From contig NZ_WHTD01000003.1 in assembly GCF_009379765.1 (NCBI RefSeq), positions 51,512 through 115,511 of the forward strand: 64,000 nt of DNA, read 5' to 3'. Positions within the stretch are counted from its first letter, which is position 1; each line of letters begins with the position of its first letter. Below are positions 45,001 to 55,016 of the stretch, piece after piece. This DNA is from Actinophytocola sp. GTDB lineage: Bacteria > Actinomycetota > Actinomycetes > Mycobacteriales > Pseudonocardiaceae. The position numbers and the translations under genes are program-made. Under the pieces are notes generated by a model. That model had not been told where the DNA came from. It ran no database searches and worked only from the letters and a program-made list of their open reading frames with translations.

Positions 45001-45798
45001 ATGCGCCTCACCCGTCCCATCACTCACACCCTCGCCGCCGCGGTCCTCGCGGCCCTGACCGTCGTCGGGCTGGCCACGCCGGCCTCCGCCGCGGCCGGCA
45101 AGTACGCCGCGCTCGGTGACTCCTACTCCTCCGGCACCGGCGCCGGCAGCTACGGCGACAGCGGCAGCTGCAAGCGCAGCGCCAACTCCTACCCGCAGCT
45201 CTGGGCCAACGCCAACGCGCCGTCGACGTTCTCGTTCGTCGCCTGCTCCGGCGCGGTGACCGGCGACGTGCTCAACAACCAGGTCGGCGCGGTCACCGCC
45301 GACACCGCGCTGGTGACCATCTCCATCGGCGGCAACGACGCCGGGTTCGCCGACGTCATGACCGACTGCAACCTCGGCTCGGACGCGACCTGCGTGAGCC
45401 GCAACCAGGAGGCGCAGAACTTCGCCCGCACCACGCTGCCCGGCCGGCTGGACAACGTGTACACCCAGATTCGCAACCGGGCGCCGAGCGCGCGGGTCGT
45501 GGTGCTCGGGTACCCGCACATCTACCAGCTCGGCGGGACCTGCTGGATCGGGCTGAGCGAGACCAAGCGTGCCGCGATCAACCAGTCGTCGGACGTGCTC
45601 GCGTCGGTGATCTCCGGCCGCGCGGACGCGTACGGGTTCACCTACATCGACGCGCGGAACACCTTCGCGGGCCACGAGATCTGCGCCTCGGGCACCCGCT
45701 GGCTGAACAGCATCACCTGGCCGATCGACGAGTCCTACCACCCCAACTCCTCCGGTCAGCGGGGTGGCTACTACAACCCGCTGGAGAGCGTCGCCTGA
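45001..45798 (+). CDS. secreted SGNH/GDSL esterase-lipase 1
   Basis: A 265-residue exported hydrolase. A signal peptide with the cleavage region TPASA ends near residue 30. The catalytic Ser is at 41 in LGDSYSSG (block I); the oxyanion Gly/Asn appear in ISIGGNDAGF, and the Asp-His pair in DESYHPN near the C-terminus. Three Cys pairs fit the disulphides of streptomycete lipases such as the S. rimosus and S. coelicolor enzymes. Ester or lipid substrates are likely; specificity is not evident. CGGAGGTAACT precedes ATG 45001. Its leader is duplicated before the second copy at 45969. A terminator hairpin follows the stop. Confidence 0.93.
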   Translation: MRLTRPITHTLAAAVLAALTVVGLATPASAAAGKYAALGDSYSSGTGAGSYGDSGSCKRSANSYPQLWANANAPSTFSFVACSGAVTGDVLNNQVGAVTADTALVTISIGGNDAGFADVMTDCNLGSDATCVSRNQEAQNFARTTLPGRLDNVYTQIRNRAPSARVVVLGYPHIYQLGGTCWIGLSETKRAAINQSSDVLASVISGRADAYGFTYIDARNTFAGHEICASGTRWLNSITWPIDESYHPNSSGQRGGYYNPLESVA

Positions 45799-45812
45799 GC
45801 CACCCGCCTGGG

Positions 45813-45838
45813 AGGGCCCGGCCACGCGGCCGGGCCCT
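45813..45838 (+). terminator. terminator of SGNH hydrolase gene 1
   Basis: AGGGCCCGGCC pairs perfectly with GGCCGGGCCCT around a four-base loop, 14 bp behind the stop codon. An 11-bp GC stem ending in CTTCC. Confidence 0.8.
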
Positions 45839-45880
45839 TCCGCCGCGCGCGTTGGGCCGTTCGTCGCACTACTGGCAACG

Positions 45881-45893
45881 GTTAACGACTAAC
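45881..45893. promoter_or_regulatory. half-conserved TetR-type site before SGNH gene 2
   Basis: GTTAACGACTAAC resembles the second liu operator (GTTAACGATGACTAAC) without its central bases. It sits 76 bp before the start of the second esterase gene; the matching place before gene 1 has lost the motif. Functional meaning uncertain. Confidence 0.35.
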
Positions 45894-45968
45894 GAAGCGA
45901 TTCCTCATCGGGTTAGGTTCCGGTAATGATGTTGGGCGTCGGGAACCCCTCCCCTGGAGGTTAAAGAA

Positions 45969-46784
45969 ATGCGCCTCGCTCGCCCCATTGCCCGCCCTCT
46001 CGTCATCGCCGCCTTCGCGTGCCTTTCCCTCATCGGAATTGCCGCGCCGGCGACGGCCGATCCCTCCGTCGCGGCCGGAAAATACGTCGCTCTCGGTGAT
46101 TCCTACGCATCCGGAACGGGTGCGGGGGATTACGGCGACAGCGGTGGCTGCAAACGCAGCGCCAACGCCTATGCCCAGCTCTGGGCGAACTCGCACGCCC
46201 CGGCGGCGTTCTCCTTCGTCGCCTGCTCGGGTGCGGTCACCTCGGACGTGCTCGCCAACCAGGTCGGCGCGATCACCCCGGACACCGAGCTGGTCACGAT
46301 CTCCATCGGTGGCAACGACGCCGGGTTCGCCGACGTCATGACCGACTGCAACCTCGGCTCGGACTCGACCTGCGTGAGCCGCAACCAGGAGGCCCAGAAC
46401 TTCGCCAGGACCGAGCTGCCGGGCCGGTTGGACGGCGTGTACACCGAGATCCGCAACCGGGCGCCGAGCGCGCGCGTGGTCGTCCTCGGCTACCCGCACA
46501 TCTACACCCTGAACGGCGACTGCGCGGTCGGCCTGTCCGAGACCAAGCGCGCGGCGATCAACCAGTCCGCCGACGTGCTGGCCGAGGTCGTGTCCGGCCG
46601 GGCGGGCGCGTTCGGCTACGACTTCGTCGACGCCCGCTCGGCCTTCGCAGGCCACGAGATCTGCGCGCCCGGCGACGACTGGTGGCTGCACAGCATCACC
46701 TGGCCGATCGACGAGTCCTACCACCCGACCGCGGCCGGCCACTCCGGCGGCTACTACGCGGCGCTGGTCGGCGTGACCGGCTGA
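45969..46784 (+). CDS. secreted SGNH/GDSL esterase-lipase 2
   Basis: A 271-residue paralogue of the preceding gene, closely similar over the whole mature part (for example the long shared stretches around VTISIGGNDAGFADVMTD and NRAPSARVVVLGYPHIY). The signal peptide ends near residue 30 (PATA). Catalytic Ser45 in LGDSYASG, GGND and DESYHPT are intact. The N-terminal 100 bases have less GC in third positions than the rest. A GGAGGTTAAAG ribosome binding site precedes the ATG. The duplication includes about 95 bp of leader. A terminator follows the stop, so the two esterases are separate units. Confidence 0.93.
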   Translation: MRLARPIARPLVIAAFACLSLIGIAAPATADPSVAAGKYVALGDSYASGTGAGDYGDSGGCKRSANAYAQLWANSHAPAAFSFVACSGAVTSDVLANQVGAITPDTELVTISIGGNDAGFADVMTDCNLGSDSTCVSRNQEAQNFARTELPGRLDGVYTEIRNRAPSARVVVLGYPHIYTLNGDCAVGLSETKRAAINQSADVLAEVVSGRAGAFGYDFVDARSAFAGHEICAPGDDWWLHSITWPIDESYHPTAAGHSGGYYAALVGVTG

Positions 46785-46802
46785 CCCCTCGCCCAACACC
46801 CT

Positions 46803-46837
46803 CGAGCGGGCCTCGGCACTGTGCCGGGGCCCGCTCG
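46803..46837 (+). terminator. terminator of SGNH hydrolase gene 2
   Basis: CGAGCGGGCC pairs with GGCCCGCTCG, continued by CGGCAC with GTGCCG, around a small loop. It ends about 30 bp before the first liu operator. Confidence 0.8.
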
Positions 46838-46866
46838 CCTTCGCCTGTAGCCGAGTGGACGGGCCC

Positions 46867-46911
46867 GTTAGCGACGGCTAACATCGCGGTCGTAGGTTAA
46901 CGATGACTAAC
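46867..46911. promoter_or_regulatory. two TetR-type operators before the liu operon
   Basis: GTTAGCGACGGCTAAC (46867-46882) and GTTAACGATGACTAAC (46896-46911) are palindromes of the same type as the TetR site at 44846. The centres are 29 bp apart and the second ends 16 bp before the start codon, so bound repressor would block transcription or translation initiation. Confidence 0.72.
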
Positions 46912-46927
46912 TTTTGAGCGGAGCGAG

Positions 46928-48540
46928 ATGGACGCGCCCGTCCTGCGGAGCGAGGCCGACCCGGGCGACGCCGCCTTCCAGCGGTACGCCAAGGAGCACA
47001 CCGCCCTGGTCGACGACCTGCGCGCGCGGTCCCCCAGGCCGCGCTCGGCGGTGGGGAGAAGGCCCGGCAGCGCCACGTCGACCGCGGCAAGCTGCTGCCT
47101 CGCGACCGGGTCGAGTCGCTCGTCGACCCCGGGTCGCCGTTCCTCGAGCTCTCGCCGCTCGCCGCCACCGGGATGTACGACGGCGAGGCGCCCGCCGCCG
47201 GCATCATCACCGGGGTCGGCCGGGTGTCCGGCCGCGAGTGTGTGATCGTCGCCAACGACGCCACGGTCAAGGGCGGCACCTACTACCCGATGACGGTCAA
47301 GAAGCACCTGCGCGCGCAGGAGGTGGCGCTGCACAACAACCTCCCGTGCCTCTACCTCGTCGACTCCGGCGGCGCGTTCCTGCCCCGCCAGGACGAGGTC
47401 TTCCCCGACCGCGAGCACTTCGGGCGCATCTTCTTCAACCAGGCCACCATGTCCGCCCGCGGCATCCCGCAGATCGCCGCCGTGCTCGGGTCGTGCACGG
47501 CCGGCGGCGCGTACGTGCCGGCGATGAGCGACGAGGCGGTCATCGTCCGCAACCAGGGCACGATCTTCCTCGGCGGCCCGCCGCTCGTGAAGGCCGCCAC
47601 CGGCGAGGTCGTCAGCGCGGAGGACCTGGGCGGCGGCGACGTGCACGCCCGCCGGTCCGGTGTCACCGACCACCTGGCCGAGGACGACGCGCACGCGTTG
47701 CGGATCGTCCGCTCGATCGTCAGCACGCTGGGACCGCGGATCCGGCGACCGTGGGAGACCGCGGCCACCGAGGAGCCCCGGGTCGACCCCGGCGAGCTCT
47801 ACGGCGTCGTCCCGACCGACTCGCGCACCCCGTACGACGTGCGCGAGGTGATCGCCCGGGTCGTCGACGGCAGCCGGTTCCGCGAGTTCAAGAAGGAGTA
47901 CGGCGCCACGCTCGTCACCGGGTTCGCCCGGATCCACGGCCACCCGGTCGGCGTCGTCGCCAACAACGGCGTACTGTTCGGCGAGTCCGCGGTCAAGGGC
48001 GCGCACTTCATCGAGCTGTGCGACCAGCGCTCGATCCCGCTCGTGTTCCTGCAGAACATCACCGGGTTCATGGTCGGCCGCGACTACGAGGTCAGCGGCA
48101 TCGCCAAGCACGGCGCCAAGATGGTCACCGCGGTGGCCTGCGCCAGGGTGCCCAAGCTCACCGTGATCATCGGTGGCTCGTTCGGCGCCGGCAACTACTC
48201 GATGTGCGGCCGGGCGTACGCGCCGCGGTTCCTGTGGATGTGGCCCAACGCGCGGATCTCGGTGATGGGCGGCGAGCAGGCGGCCTCGGTGCTCGCCACC
48301 GTGCGCCGCGACCAGATCGAGACACGCGGCGGCGAGTGGGCGGTCGAGGACGAGGAAGCGTTCAAGGACCCGATCCGGCACCAGTACGAGGACGAGGGCA
48401 ACCCGTACTACTCCACCGCGCGGCTGTGGGACGACGGTGTGATCGACCCGGCCGACACCCGGCAGGTGCTCGGGCTCGCGCTGTCGGTCGCCGGCAACGC
48501 GGCCCTGGAACCCGTCCGCTACGGCGTCTTCAGGATGTGA
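46928..48540 (+). CDS. liuB: methylcrotonyl-CoA carboxylase beta (carboxyltransferase) subunit, frameshift near 47033
   Basis: Carboxyltransferase subunit that transfers CO2 from biotin to 3-methylcrotonyl-CoA in leucine breakdown. About 537 residues if the frame is restored. The N-terminal 35 residues are in one frame; from [25 protein letters not shown] on the protein is in another. A C missing from the run at 47031-47035 explains this. Typical MCC motifs follow: [44 protein letters not shown] and [14 protein letters not shown]. The later [16 protein letters not shown] is the second oxyanion region. It heads the operon with liuD and liuA. A propionyl- or geranyl-CoA substrate is less likely given the neighbours. 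Confidence 0.87.
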
Positions 48541-48545
48541 GCCCG

Positions 48546-50513
48546 ATGTTCTCGACGGTTCTGATCGCCAACCGCGGCGAGATCGCGGTGCGCGTCCACC
48601 GCACGCTCTCCCGCATGGGCATCCGCTCGGTCGCGGTCTACACCGACGCCGACGTCGGTGCCCGGCACGTGCGCGATGCCGACGAGGCGGTGCGCGTGGA
48701 CAGCTACCTCTCGATCGAGGCGGTCGTCGCGGCCGCACGGGAGACCGGCGCCGAGGCGGTGCACCCCGGCTACGGCTTCCTCGCCGAGAACGCCGACTTC
48801 GCGCGTGCCTGCGCGGACGCGGGCCTGGTGTTCGTCGGCCCGCCGCCGGCCGCCATCGAGGCGATGGGCGACAAGATCCGCGCCAAGCAGACCGTCGGCG
48901 CGGCCGGCGTGCCCGTGGTGCCCGGCCGCAACCTCGCCGGCATGTCCGACGACGACCTGGTCGGAGCCGCCGCCGAGGTCGGCTTCCCGGTGCTGGTCAA
49001 GCCGTCCGCGGGGGGTGGCGGCAAGGGCATGCGCCGGGTCGACCGGGAGCGGGACCTGCGCCCGGCGCTGGAGTCCGCGCGGCGCGCGGCCCGGGGCGCG
49101 TTCGGCGACGACACGCTGCTGGTCGAGCGGTTCGTCACCAACCCTCGGCACATCGAGATCCAGGTGCTCGCCGACGCGCACGGCACCGTCATCCATCTCG
49201 GCGAGCGCGAGTGCAGCCTGCAGCGGCGGCACCAGAAGATCGTCGAGGAGGCGCCGTCGCCGCTGCTGTCCCCGGCGGACCGGGCACGCATGGGGGAGGC
49301 CGCGGCCGACGCCGCGCGCTCGGTCGGCTACCAGGGCGCGGGCACGGTCGAGTTCATCGTCTCCACCGACCGCCCGGACGAGTTCTTCTTCATGGAGATG
49401 AACACCCGGCTGCAGGTGGAGCACCCGGTCACCGAGCTGGTCACCGGAATCGACCTGGTGGAGCAGCAGATCCTGGTCGCCGCCGGGCGGCCGCTCGCCG
49501 TCGGTCAGTCCGATGTGGACATCCGGGGGCACGCGGTCGAGGCCCGGGTCTACGCGGAGGACCCTGCGCACGGGTTCCTCCCTACCGGCGGCACCGTGCT
49601 CGCGCTGGCCGAGCCGGCGGGCTTGCGCGTCGACTCCGCGCTGCGCGAGGGAACCGTCGTCGGCTCGAGCTACGACCCGATGCTCGCCAAGGTCGTCGCG
49701 TGGGGACCGGACCGCGAGTCGGCCCTGCGCAAGCTGTCCGCCGGGCTCGGCGAGACCGCGGTGCTCGGCGTCGGCACCAACGTGGCCTTCCTGCGGGCGC
49801 TGCTCGCCGACGACGACGTGCGGGCCGGGCGGCTGGACACCGGGCTCGTCGAACGAAAGCTCGACGGGCTCACCAAGGCCGACGTGCCCGACGCGGTGTT
49901 CGCCGCGGCGGCGCTCGACGAGCTCATCGCCCTGCGGCCGGCCGGCGACGTGACCGACCCGTGGGACGTGCCGGGCGGCTGGCGGCTCGGCGGCGCGACC
50001 GGCACCCCGTTCCTGCTGGCCTGCGGCGACCGGCAGGTCACCGTGCGGGTCCGCGGCCTGCCCGACGCCGCGGAGGTCACCGTCGACGGCGGCGCGCCGG
50101 TCCGGGCGGCGGCACGGCGCGACGGCGCCCGGCTCGAGGTGAGCTTCGGCGGGCGGGTCACCTCGTTCCACCGCGCACTCGACGAGGCAGCCGACACGCT
50201 GTGGCTCGCCGCGGGGGGCACGACCTGGGCGGTGGCCGAGCACTCGCTCCTGGCGGGCGAGTCCGCGTCGGCGGCCGCGGGCGGGCCGGTCACGAGCCCC
50301 ATGCCAGGCACCGTGCTGGTCGTCAAGGCCGCGGTCGGCGACCACGTCGCGGCCGGCGCACCGCTGGTCGTCGTCGAGGCGATGAAGATGGAGCACACCG
50401 TCACCGCACCGGTGGACGGCGTGCTCACCGAGCTGAACGTGCAGGCGGGCCAACAGGTCGCGCTGAACCAACCCCTTGCCGTGGTGACCCCACCGGAGGA
50501 GGCGCAGCCATGA
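48546..50513 (+). CDS. liuD: methylcrotonyl-CoA carboxylase alpha subunit (biotin carboxylase-BCCP)
   Basis: Biotin carboxylase and biotin carrier fused in 655 residues. The N-terminal biotin-carboxylase domain has [23 protein letters not shown], the ATP-grasp glycine loop [11 protein letters not shown], and [14 protein letters not shown]. The C-terminal carrier domain has [11 protein letters not shown], where the Lys between the two Met is biotinylated. The middle BT-type domain links to liuB. The start lies five bases behind the liuB stop and the stop overlaps the liuA ATG. An alternative name in actinobacteria is accA1; I use liuD because liuB and the acyl-CoA dehydrogenase are present. 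Confidence 0.93.
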   Translation: MFSTVLIANRGEIAVRVHRTLSRMGIRSVAVYTDADVGARHVRDADEAVRVDSYLSIEAVVAAARETGAEAVHPGYGFLAENADFARACADAGLVFVGPPPAAIEAMGDKIRAKQTVGAAGVPVVPGRNLAGMSDDDLVGAAAEVGFPVLVKPSAGGGGKGMRRVDRERDLRPALESARRAARGAFGDDTLLVERFVTNPRHIEIQVLADAHGTVIHLGERECSLQRRHQKIVEEAPSPLLSPADRARMGEAAADAARSVGYQGAGTVEFIVSTDRPDEFFFMEMNTRLQVEHPVTELVTGIDLVEQQILVAAGRPLAVGQSDVDIRGHAVEARVYAEDPAHGFLPTGGTVLALAEPAGLRVDSALREGTVVGSSYDPMLAKVVAWGPDRESALRKLSAGLGETAVLGVGTNVAFLRALLADDDVRAGRLDTGLVERKLDGLTKADVPDAVFAAAALDELIALRPAGDVTDPWDVPGGWRLGGATGTPFLLACGDRQVTVRVRGLPDAAEVTVDGGAPVRAAARRDGARLEVSFGGRVTSFHRALDEAADTLWLAAGGTTWAVAEHSLLAGESASAAAGGPVTSPMPGTVLVVKAAVGDHVAAGAPLVVVEAMKMEHTVTAPVDGVLTELNVQAGQQVALNQPLAVVTPPEEAQP

Positions 50514-51661
50514 TCGACTTTCGGCTGGACGACGAGCACGACGCATTGCGCAAGACCGTCGAGGAGTTCGCGCACGAGGAGGTCGCGCCGGTCATCGGCG
50601 ACTTCTACGAGCGCGAGGCGTTCCCGTACGACATCGTCGCGAAGATGGGCCGGATGGGGTTGTTCGGGCTGCCGTTCCCGGAGGCCTACGGCGGTATGGG
50701 CGGCGACTTCACCGCGCTGTGCGTCACGCTGGAGGAGCTGGCCAGGGTCGACTCGTCGGTCGCCATCACGCTCGAGGCGGGTGTGTCGCTCGGCGCGATG
50801 CCGGTGTTCCGGTTCGGCACCGAGGAGCAGAGGCGGGAGTGGCTCCCCCGGCTGTGCACCGGGGAGATGCTCGGCGGGTTCGGGCTCACCGAGCCGGGCG
50901 GCGGCTCGGACGCAGGCGCCACCGCCACCACCGCGCGGCTCGAGAACGGCCAGTGGGTCGTCAACGGCTCGAAGGAGTTCATCACCAACTCCGGCACCGA
51001 CATCACCGGCCTGGTCACGGTCACCGCCGTCACCGGCATGAAGGACGGTCGCAAGGAGATCTCCGCGATCATCGTGCCGTCCGGCACGCCGGGGTTCAGC
51101 GTCTCCAAGAAGTACTCGAAGGTCGGCTGGAACGCGTCGGACACCCGCGGTCTGTCCTTTGTGGACTGTCGGGTGCCGGAGGCGAACCTGCTCGGCACCC
51201 GGGGCCGCGGCTACGCCCAGTTCCTGTCCATCCTGGACGAGGGCCGGATCGCGATCGCCGCGGTGTCGGTCGGCCTCGCCCAGGGTTGCGTGGACGAGAG
51301 CCTGCGCTACGCCGGCGAGCGGGAGGCGTTCGGCCACAAGATCGGGGAGTACCAGGCGATCCAGTTCAAGATCGCGGACATGGAGGCGCGGGCGCACACC
51401 GCCCGGCTGGCCTACTACGCCGCGCTCGCGAAGATGGAGCGGTCCGAGCCGTTCAAGAAGGAGGCCGCGATCGCCAAGCTGGTCGCGTCCGAGGCCGCCA
51501 TGGACAACGCCAGGGACGCGACGCAGATCTTCGGCGGCTACGGGTTCATGAACGAGTTCCCGGTCGGCCGCTTCTACCGGGACGCCAAGATCTTGGAGAT
51601 CGGCGAGGGCACCAGCGAGGTGCAGCGCATGCTGATCGCGCGCGAGCTCGGCCTACGCTGA
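50510..51661 (+). CDS. liuA: acyl-CoA dehydrogenase, probable isovaleryl-CoA dehydrogenase
   Basis: A 383-residue FAD enzyme. [11 protein letters not shown] and the FITNSG segment bind FAD and substrate; [20 protein letters not shown] and [34 protein letters not shown] are hallmark C-terminal sequences, where the catalytic Glu of short/branched-chain enzymes lies in the IYEGTSE-like stretch (here EIGEGTSE). As third gene of a coupled operon with methylcrotonyl-CoA carboxylase it should oxidise isovaleryl-CoA to 3-methylcrotonyl-CoA. Isobutyryl- or 2-methylbutyryl-CoA is possible as well. No hydroxymethylglutaryl-CoA lyase or methylglutaconyl-CoA hydratase gene follows, so the pathway's last steps must be elsewhere. 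Confidence 0.92.
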   Translation: MIDFRLDDEHDALRKTVEEFAHEEVAPVIGDFYEREAFPYDIVAKMGRMGLFGLPFPEAYGGMGGDFTALCVTLEELARVDSSVAITLEAGVSLGAMPVFRFGTEEQRREWLPRLCTGEMLGGFGLTEPGGGSDAGATATTARLENGQWVVNGSKEFITNSGTDITGLVTVTAVTGMKDGRKEISAIIVPSGTPGFSVSKKYSKVGWNASDTRGLSFVDCRVPEANLLGTRGRGYAQFLSILDEGRIAIAAVSVGLAQGCVDESLRYAGEREAFGHKIGEYQAIQFKIADMEARAHTARLAYYAALAKMERSEPFKKEAAIAKLVASEAAMDNARDATQIFGGYGFMNEFPVGRFYRDAKILEIGEGTSEVQRMLIARELGLR

Positions 51662-52339
51662 CCCGCCCGGTTCGCCGCGGAACCGCTCGTCGACGTCGGG
51701 AACCCAGAAGCTGAGCTCGAGGGTCTTTATCGTCGCCCAGCGGGACAGCTTGCGGGCCTGGCCGACCAGCAGCAGTGCCGTCGCGACGAGCCCGACCGCG
51801 CACGTCACGGCGAGCACCGGGCGGTCGCCCGCGACCATCTCGACGACCGCCGCCACCGCCGCGAACAGCAGTGGCGGCGCGGAGTTGCGCAGCATCAGGC
51901 CGGACGCGCGCAGCCGGGACACGTCCGCCGACGCCTCCAGGGCGTGCAGCTGCAGGCCGGCGAACAGCAGGAACGTGTCCGCCTTCGGGTACGCGCGGTC
52001 GCGTGCCACCGGGGTCCGGCGCAGGAACTCCTCGCGCGCGTCGCGTCGCCCGAACCGCGGCACGACGCGTTCCATGAGCGCGCCCATCGGGTAGGCGACG
52101 AAGCCGAGCAGGTAGGCCAGCAGCACCGCGGCCGCCACGACCACGAAGCTGTTGACCCCGTTGAGGGTGGCCGGCTCCACGGCGCCGGTCCGCACGGCGA
52201 GGTAGGAGAGCAGGCCCAGGTACAGCGCGCCCGGGACCGAGTAGGCGAATAGGTCGAAGATGCCGACGGCGATCGTCACGTGGAGATCCAACCAAACGAA
52301 GAGGGCCCCGGCGGTGGCGGCCGCCGAGGCCAGTCGCAA
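51653..52339 (-). CDS. membrane protein of unknown function, up to 228 aa
   Basis: Three to five hydrophobic segments: two near the N-terminus (TIAVGIFDLFAYSVPGALYLGLLSYLAV and VVVAAAVLLAYLLGFVAYPMG), and one or two in the C-terminal part (PLLFAAVAAVVEMVAG, AVTCAVGLVATALLLVGQ). A charged loop with FGRRDAREEFLRRTPVARDRAYPKAD lies between, probably cytoplasmic. Starts: TTG 52339 or GTG 52279; I keep the longer one with low certainty. The stop overlaps the end of liuA, convergent. I do not recognise a family. Confidence 0.72.
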   Translation of the reverse strand: MRLASAAATAGALFVWLDLHVTIAVGIFDLFAYSVPGALYLGLLSYLAVRTGAVEPATLNGVNSFVVVAAAVLLAYLLGFVAYPMGALMERVVPRFGRRDAREEFLRRTPVARDRAYPKADTFLLFAGLQLHALEASADVSRLRASGLMLRNSAPPLLFAAVAAVVEMVAGDRPVLAVTCAVGLVATALLLVGQARKLSRWATIKTLELSFWVPDVDERFRGEPGGSA

Positions 52340-52496
52340 ACGTCATCCGAAGAAGGGTTTGCGATGGCAATGGTAGACCACCGACCTCGTCGAGACCAAC
52401 AGCCCGGTCGAAACTCACTGACATCGACGCTGCCCGGAAAGGCCTTCCTAGACGTAGGATGACCATCCTTCGCCCTGCGGTCGTTCGGAGGCTCAC

Positions 52497-54392
52497 ATGC
52501 GGATGTCCCGTCGGTTGGCCCTGCTCATGGCGGTCCTTGTGCCGCTGGTCACGGTGGTCACGGCCGCCCCCGCCGCGGCCGGGCCGCGTGGTGACGACCG
52601 GCCGACGCCGCCGTCGTGGCTGAAGGTCGAGGACGGCGTCAGCCAGCCGCAGTTCGACCTCGCGAACGCGGTCGAGGAGACGCTGTTCGTGCAGACCGAG
52701 GTCGACAGCGACCTGGACGGCAAGAAGGACCGCGTACGGCTGCAGCTGTCCAGACCCGGGGAGACCGAGTCGCAGGGCATCAAGGTTCCGGTGATCTTCG
52801 AGCACAGCCCGTACCGCTACAACCTCGGCGACGCCGAGAACCACAACGTCGACTTCTCCGTGCTGCCGCAGGAAGGCATCCAACCGCGTGGCGGCGACCA
52901 CGGTTCGTCGTCGGGTCGTACGGCGGCCGCCACGACGCGCGGGCCGGCACCGGACCTGCCCGGGTCGCTGGACGACTACTGGGTGCCGCGCGGCTACGCG
53001 GTGGTGCTCGGCGAGAGCATCGGCACCGGGTTCTCCGACGGCTGCCCCACGGTCGGCGACATGAAGGAGACGTTGGGCACCAAGGCGATCATCGACTGGC
53101 TGAACGGTCGCGCGCCCGCGTGGAACGAGGCCGGCGAGCCGGTCAGCGCGGACTGGACCACCGGCGACGTCGGCATGACCGGCGTGTCCTACAACGGCAC
53201 GCTGCCCAACCAGGTGGCCACCACCGGCGTCGAGGGCCTGCGGACGATCGTGCCGGTGTCGGCGATCTCCAGCTGGTACGACTACTACCGGGCCAACGGC
53301 ATGGTGCGCGCGCCGCACTCGAACCGGTCCGGCGTCGGCGAGAACGGCTTCCAGGGCGAGGACCTCGACGTGCTGGCGTTCTTCATCGAGGGGCCGCGGT
53401 TGGAGAAGTGCCGGTTCCTCACCGACGCCTTGCTGCAGTACGCGGACCGGACCACCGGTGACTACAACGACTACTGGGACCAGCGCGACTACCTGCACCG
53501 GGCCAAGAACGTCAAGGCGAGCGTGTTCGTGGTGCACGGGCTCGAGGACTACAACGTGATGCCGCGCGCGTTCGCGTCCTGGTGGTCGCAGCTGGAGCGC
53601 TACGACGTGCCGCGCAAGATCTGGCTGCACAAGGACGGCCACGGCGGCCCGCGCGGGACCTCGGACTACCAGCGCACGCTGAACCGGTGGATGGACTACT
53701 GGCTGTTCGGCGTGGACAACGGCATCATGGCCGAGCCGACGGCCGACGTGCAGCGTCCGGACGGGACGTACGAGAAGTACGCCGACTGGCCGGTGCCGGG
53801 CGCTCGCGCCACCACGCTCCGGTTGGGCGCCACGTCGGCGACCGAGCCGGGCACGCTGTCGGTCCGCCCGCCGTCGGGTCCCAAGCCGCGCCAGTCCTTC
53901 GTGGACCGCGGCCGTGAGCTCGACACCGACGTGGCGCTGCTGCCGAACCCGGAGACCGCGAACCCGAACCGCCTCGTCTACGTGTCGCCGCCGCTGTCCT
54001 CGGCCGCGCACCTCAGTGGGACGCCGTCGGTGTCGCTGCGGGCGTCGGTGGACAACCGGTACGCCGCCAACCTGACCGCGGTCGTGGTCGACTACGGCCC
54101 GGTCGGCAGCGCCGACGCGCCGGTGATGGTCACCCGCGGCTGGATGGACGTGCAGAACCGCAAGTCGGTCTCGAAGAGCACGCCCATCCAGCAGGGTCAG
54201 GAGTACACGTTCACCTGGCCGCTGGAGCCGGACGACTACATGTTCCCGGCGGGCCACCGGATCGGCCTGGTGGTCGTGTCCACGGACATGCACTACACCC
54301 TGCGCCCGCTGCCGGGCACGGAGCTGACCGTCAACCCGGCGAAGAGCACCGTGTCCCTGCCCATCGTGGGCGGGACGCGGGTCCTCACGTAG
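52497..54392 (+). CDS. secreted Xaa-Pro dipeptidyl-peptidase (S15/CocE-like)
   Basis: A 631-residue exported serine hydrolase. The signal peptide ends near AAPAAA (about residue 28). The alpha/beta core carries Ser231 in GVSYNG (nucleophile), an Asp in HGLEDYNVMP, and a His in KDGHGGPRG. The C-terminal jelly-roll domain (about 430-631) with RGWMDVQNR and FPAGHRIGLVV is the X-Pro dipeptidyl-peptidase C-terminal domain. It should release X-Pro dipeptides or act on related amides or esters outside the cell. Residues 120-150 (around GIQPRGGDHGSSSGR) fit the family poorly, which might reflect a pair of compensating base errors. ATG 52497 follows GGAGGCTCAC. Confidence 0.9.
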   Translation: MRMSRRLALLMAVLVPLVTVVTAAPAAAGPRGDDRPTPPSWLKVEDGVSQPQFDLANAVEETLFVQTEVDSDLDGKKDRVRLQLSRPGETESQGIKVPVIFEHSPYRYNLGDAENHNVDFSVLPQEGIQPRGGDHGSSSGRTAAATTRGPAPDLPGSLDDYWVPRGYAVVLGESIGTGFSDGCPTVGDMKETLGTKAIIDWLNGRAPAWNEAGEPVSADWTTGDVGMTGVSYNGTLPNQVATTGVEGLRTIVPVSAISSWYDYYRANGMVRAPHSNRSGVGENGFQGEDLDVLAFFIEGPRLEKCRFLTDALLQYADRTTGDYNDYWDQRDYLHRAKNVKASVFVVHGLEDYNVMPRAFASWWSQLERYDVPRKIWLHKDGHGGPRGTSDYQRTLNRWMDYWLFGVDNGIMAEPTADVQRPDGTYEKYADWPVPGARATTLRLGATSATEPGTLSVRPPSGPKPRQSFVDRGRELDTDVALLPNPETANPNRLVYVSPPLSSAAHLSGTPSVSLRASVDNRYAANLTAVVVDYGPVGSADAPVMVTRGWMDVQNRKSVSKSTPIQQGQEYTFTWPLEPDDYMFPAGHRIGLVVVSTDMHYTLRPLPGTELTVNPAKSTVSLPIVGGTRVLT

Positions 54393-54491
54393 CGGTCGTC
54401 CCGGCCGGGCCGACTGGTCCACACAGTTGGTCGAGCTGCCTGCGGGAGTTGGCGCCGTTGCCAGCTCCCGCAGGGGAGGTAGGTTCCAGCA

Positions 54492-55016
54492 GTGTTCAAG
54501 CGGCGCAAGCAACGAGATCCACAGCCGGCGAGATCCGCACGCGGCGGGGTCTTCGACGGCCTCCGCGGACAGGTTCTGCACCTTGATCCAGCGGCTGACG
54601 GAATGGCTCGAACACCGAGCTCCTCTCTGGTCTGGGGCGGCATGATGGAAACGGCCCACCCGAACGGCACGGCCAGCTTGGTCTGCCTTCGGAACGGCAC
54701 CACCAGCCTGTACACGAGCACGGGCGGCGGCATCATCGGAGGCGGAGCTCACGCCGCGGTCGTCAGCGCGAACGAAGCCTTCCTCGCGGAGCTGACGGCT
54801 CACGCGACCAGCATGCGACCGGACACCGACGAGTCACTTCCCGCCGAAGGACGCGTTGTGCTTCGCGCCCTGACCTACGACGGGCCGATGATCTTCGAAG
54901 CCGCCGAGGACGATCTTGGCTATCACCGCAGCGTCTTGTCACCGGTGTTCCACGCCGCGCACGAGGTGATCACCCAGCTCCGTCTCCTCGACGAACACCG
55001 CTCGCCTGATCAGTAG
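54492..55016 (+). CDS. hypothetical protein, 174 aa
   Basis: Unknown function. The N-terminus MFKRRKQRDPQPARSARGG is basic. A soluble alpha/beta domain follows, with SSLVWGGMMETAHPNGTASLVCLRNGTTSLYTSTGGGIIGGG and a helical C-terminus. The central part looks like a roadblock- or profilin-type fold by pattern, but I would not assign it. A purine-rich AGGGGAGGTAGG is about 13 bases before GTG 54492. Less GC-rich than the neighbours in places. It stands alone between the PepX-like gene and a secreted protein. Confidence 0.7.
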   Translation: MFKRRKQRDPQPARSARGGVFDGLRGQVLHLDPAADGMARTPSSSLVWGGMMETAHPNGTASLVCLRNGTTSLYTSTGGGIIGGGAHAAVVSANEAFLAELTAHATSMRPDTDESLPAEGRVVLRALTYDGPMIFEAAEDDLGYHRSVLSPVFHAAHEVITQLRLLDEHRSPDQ

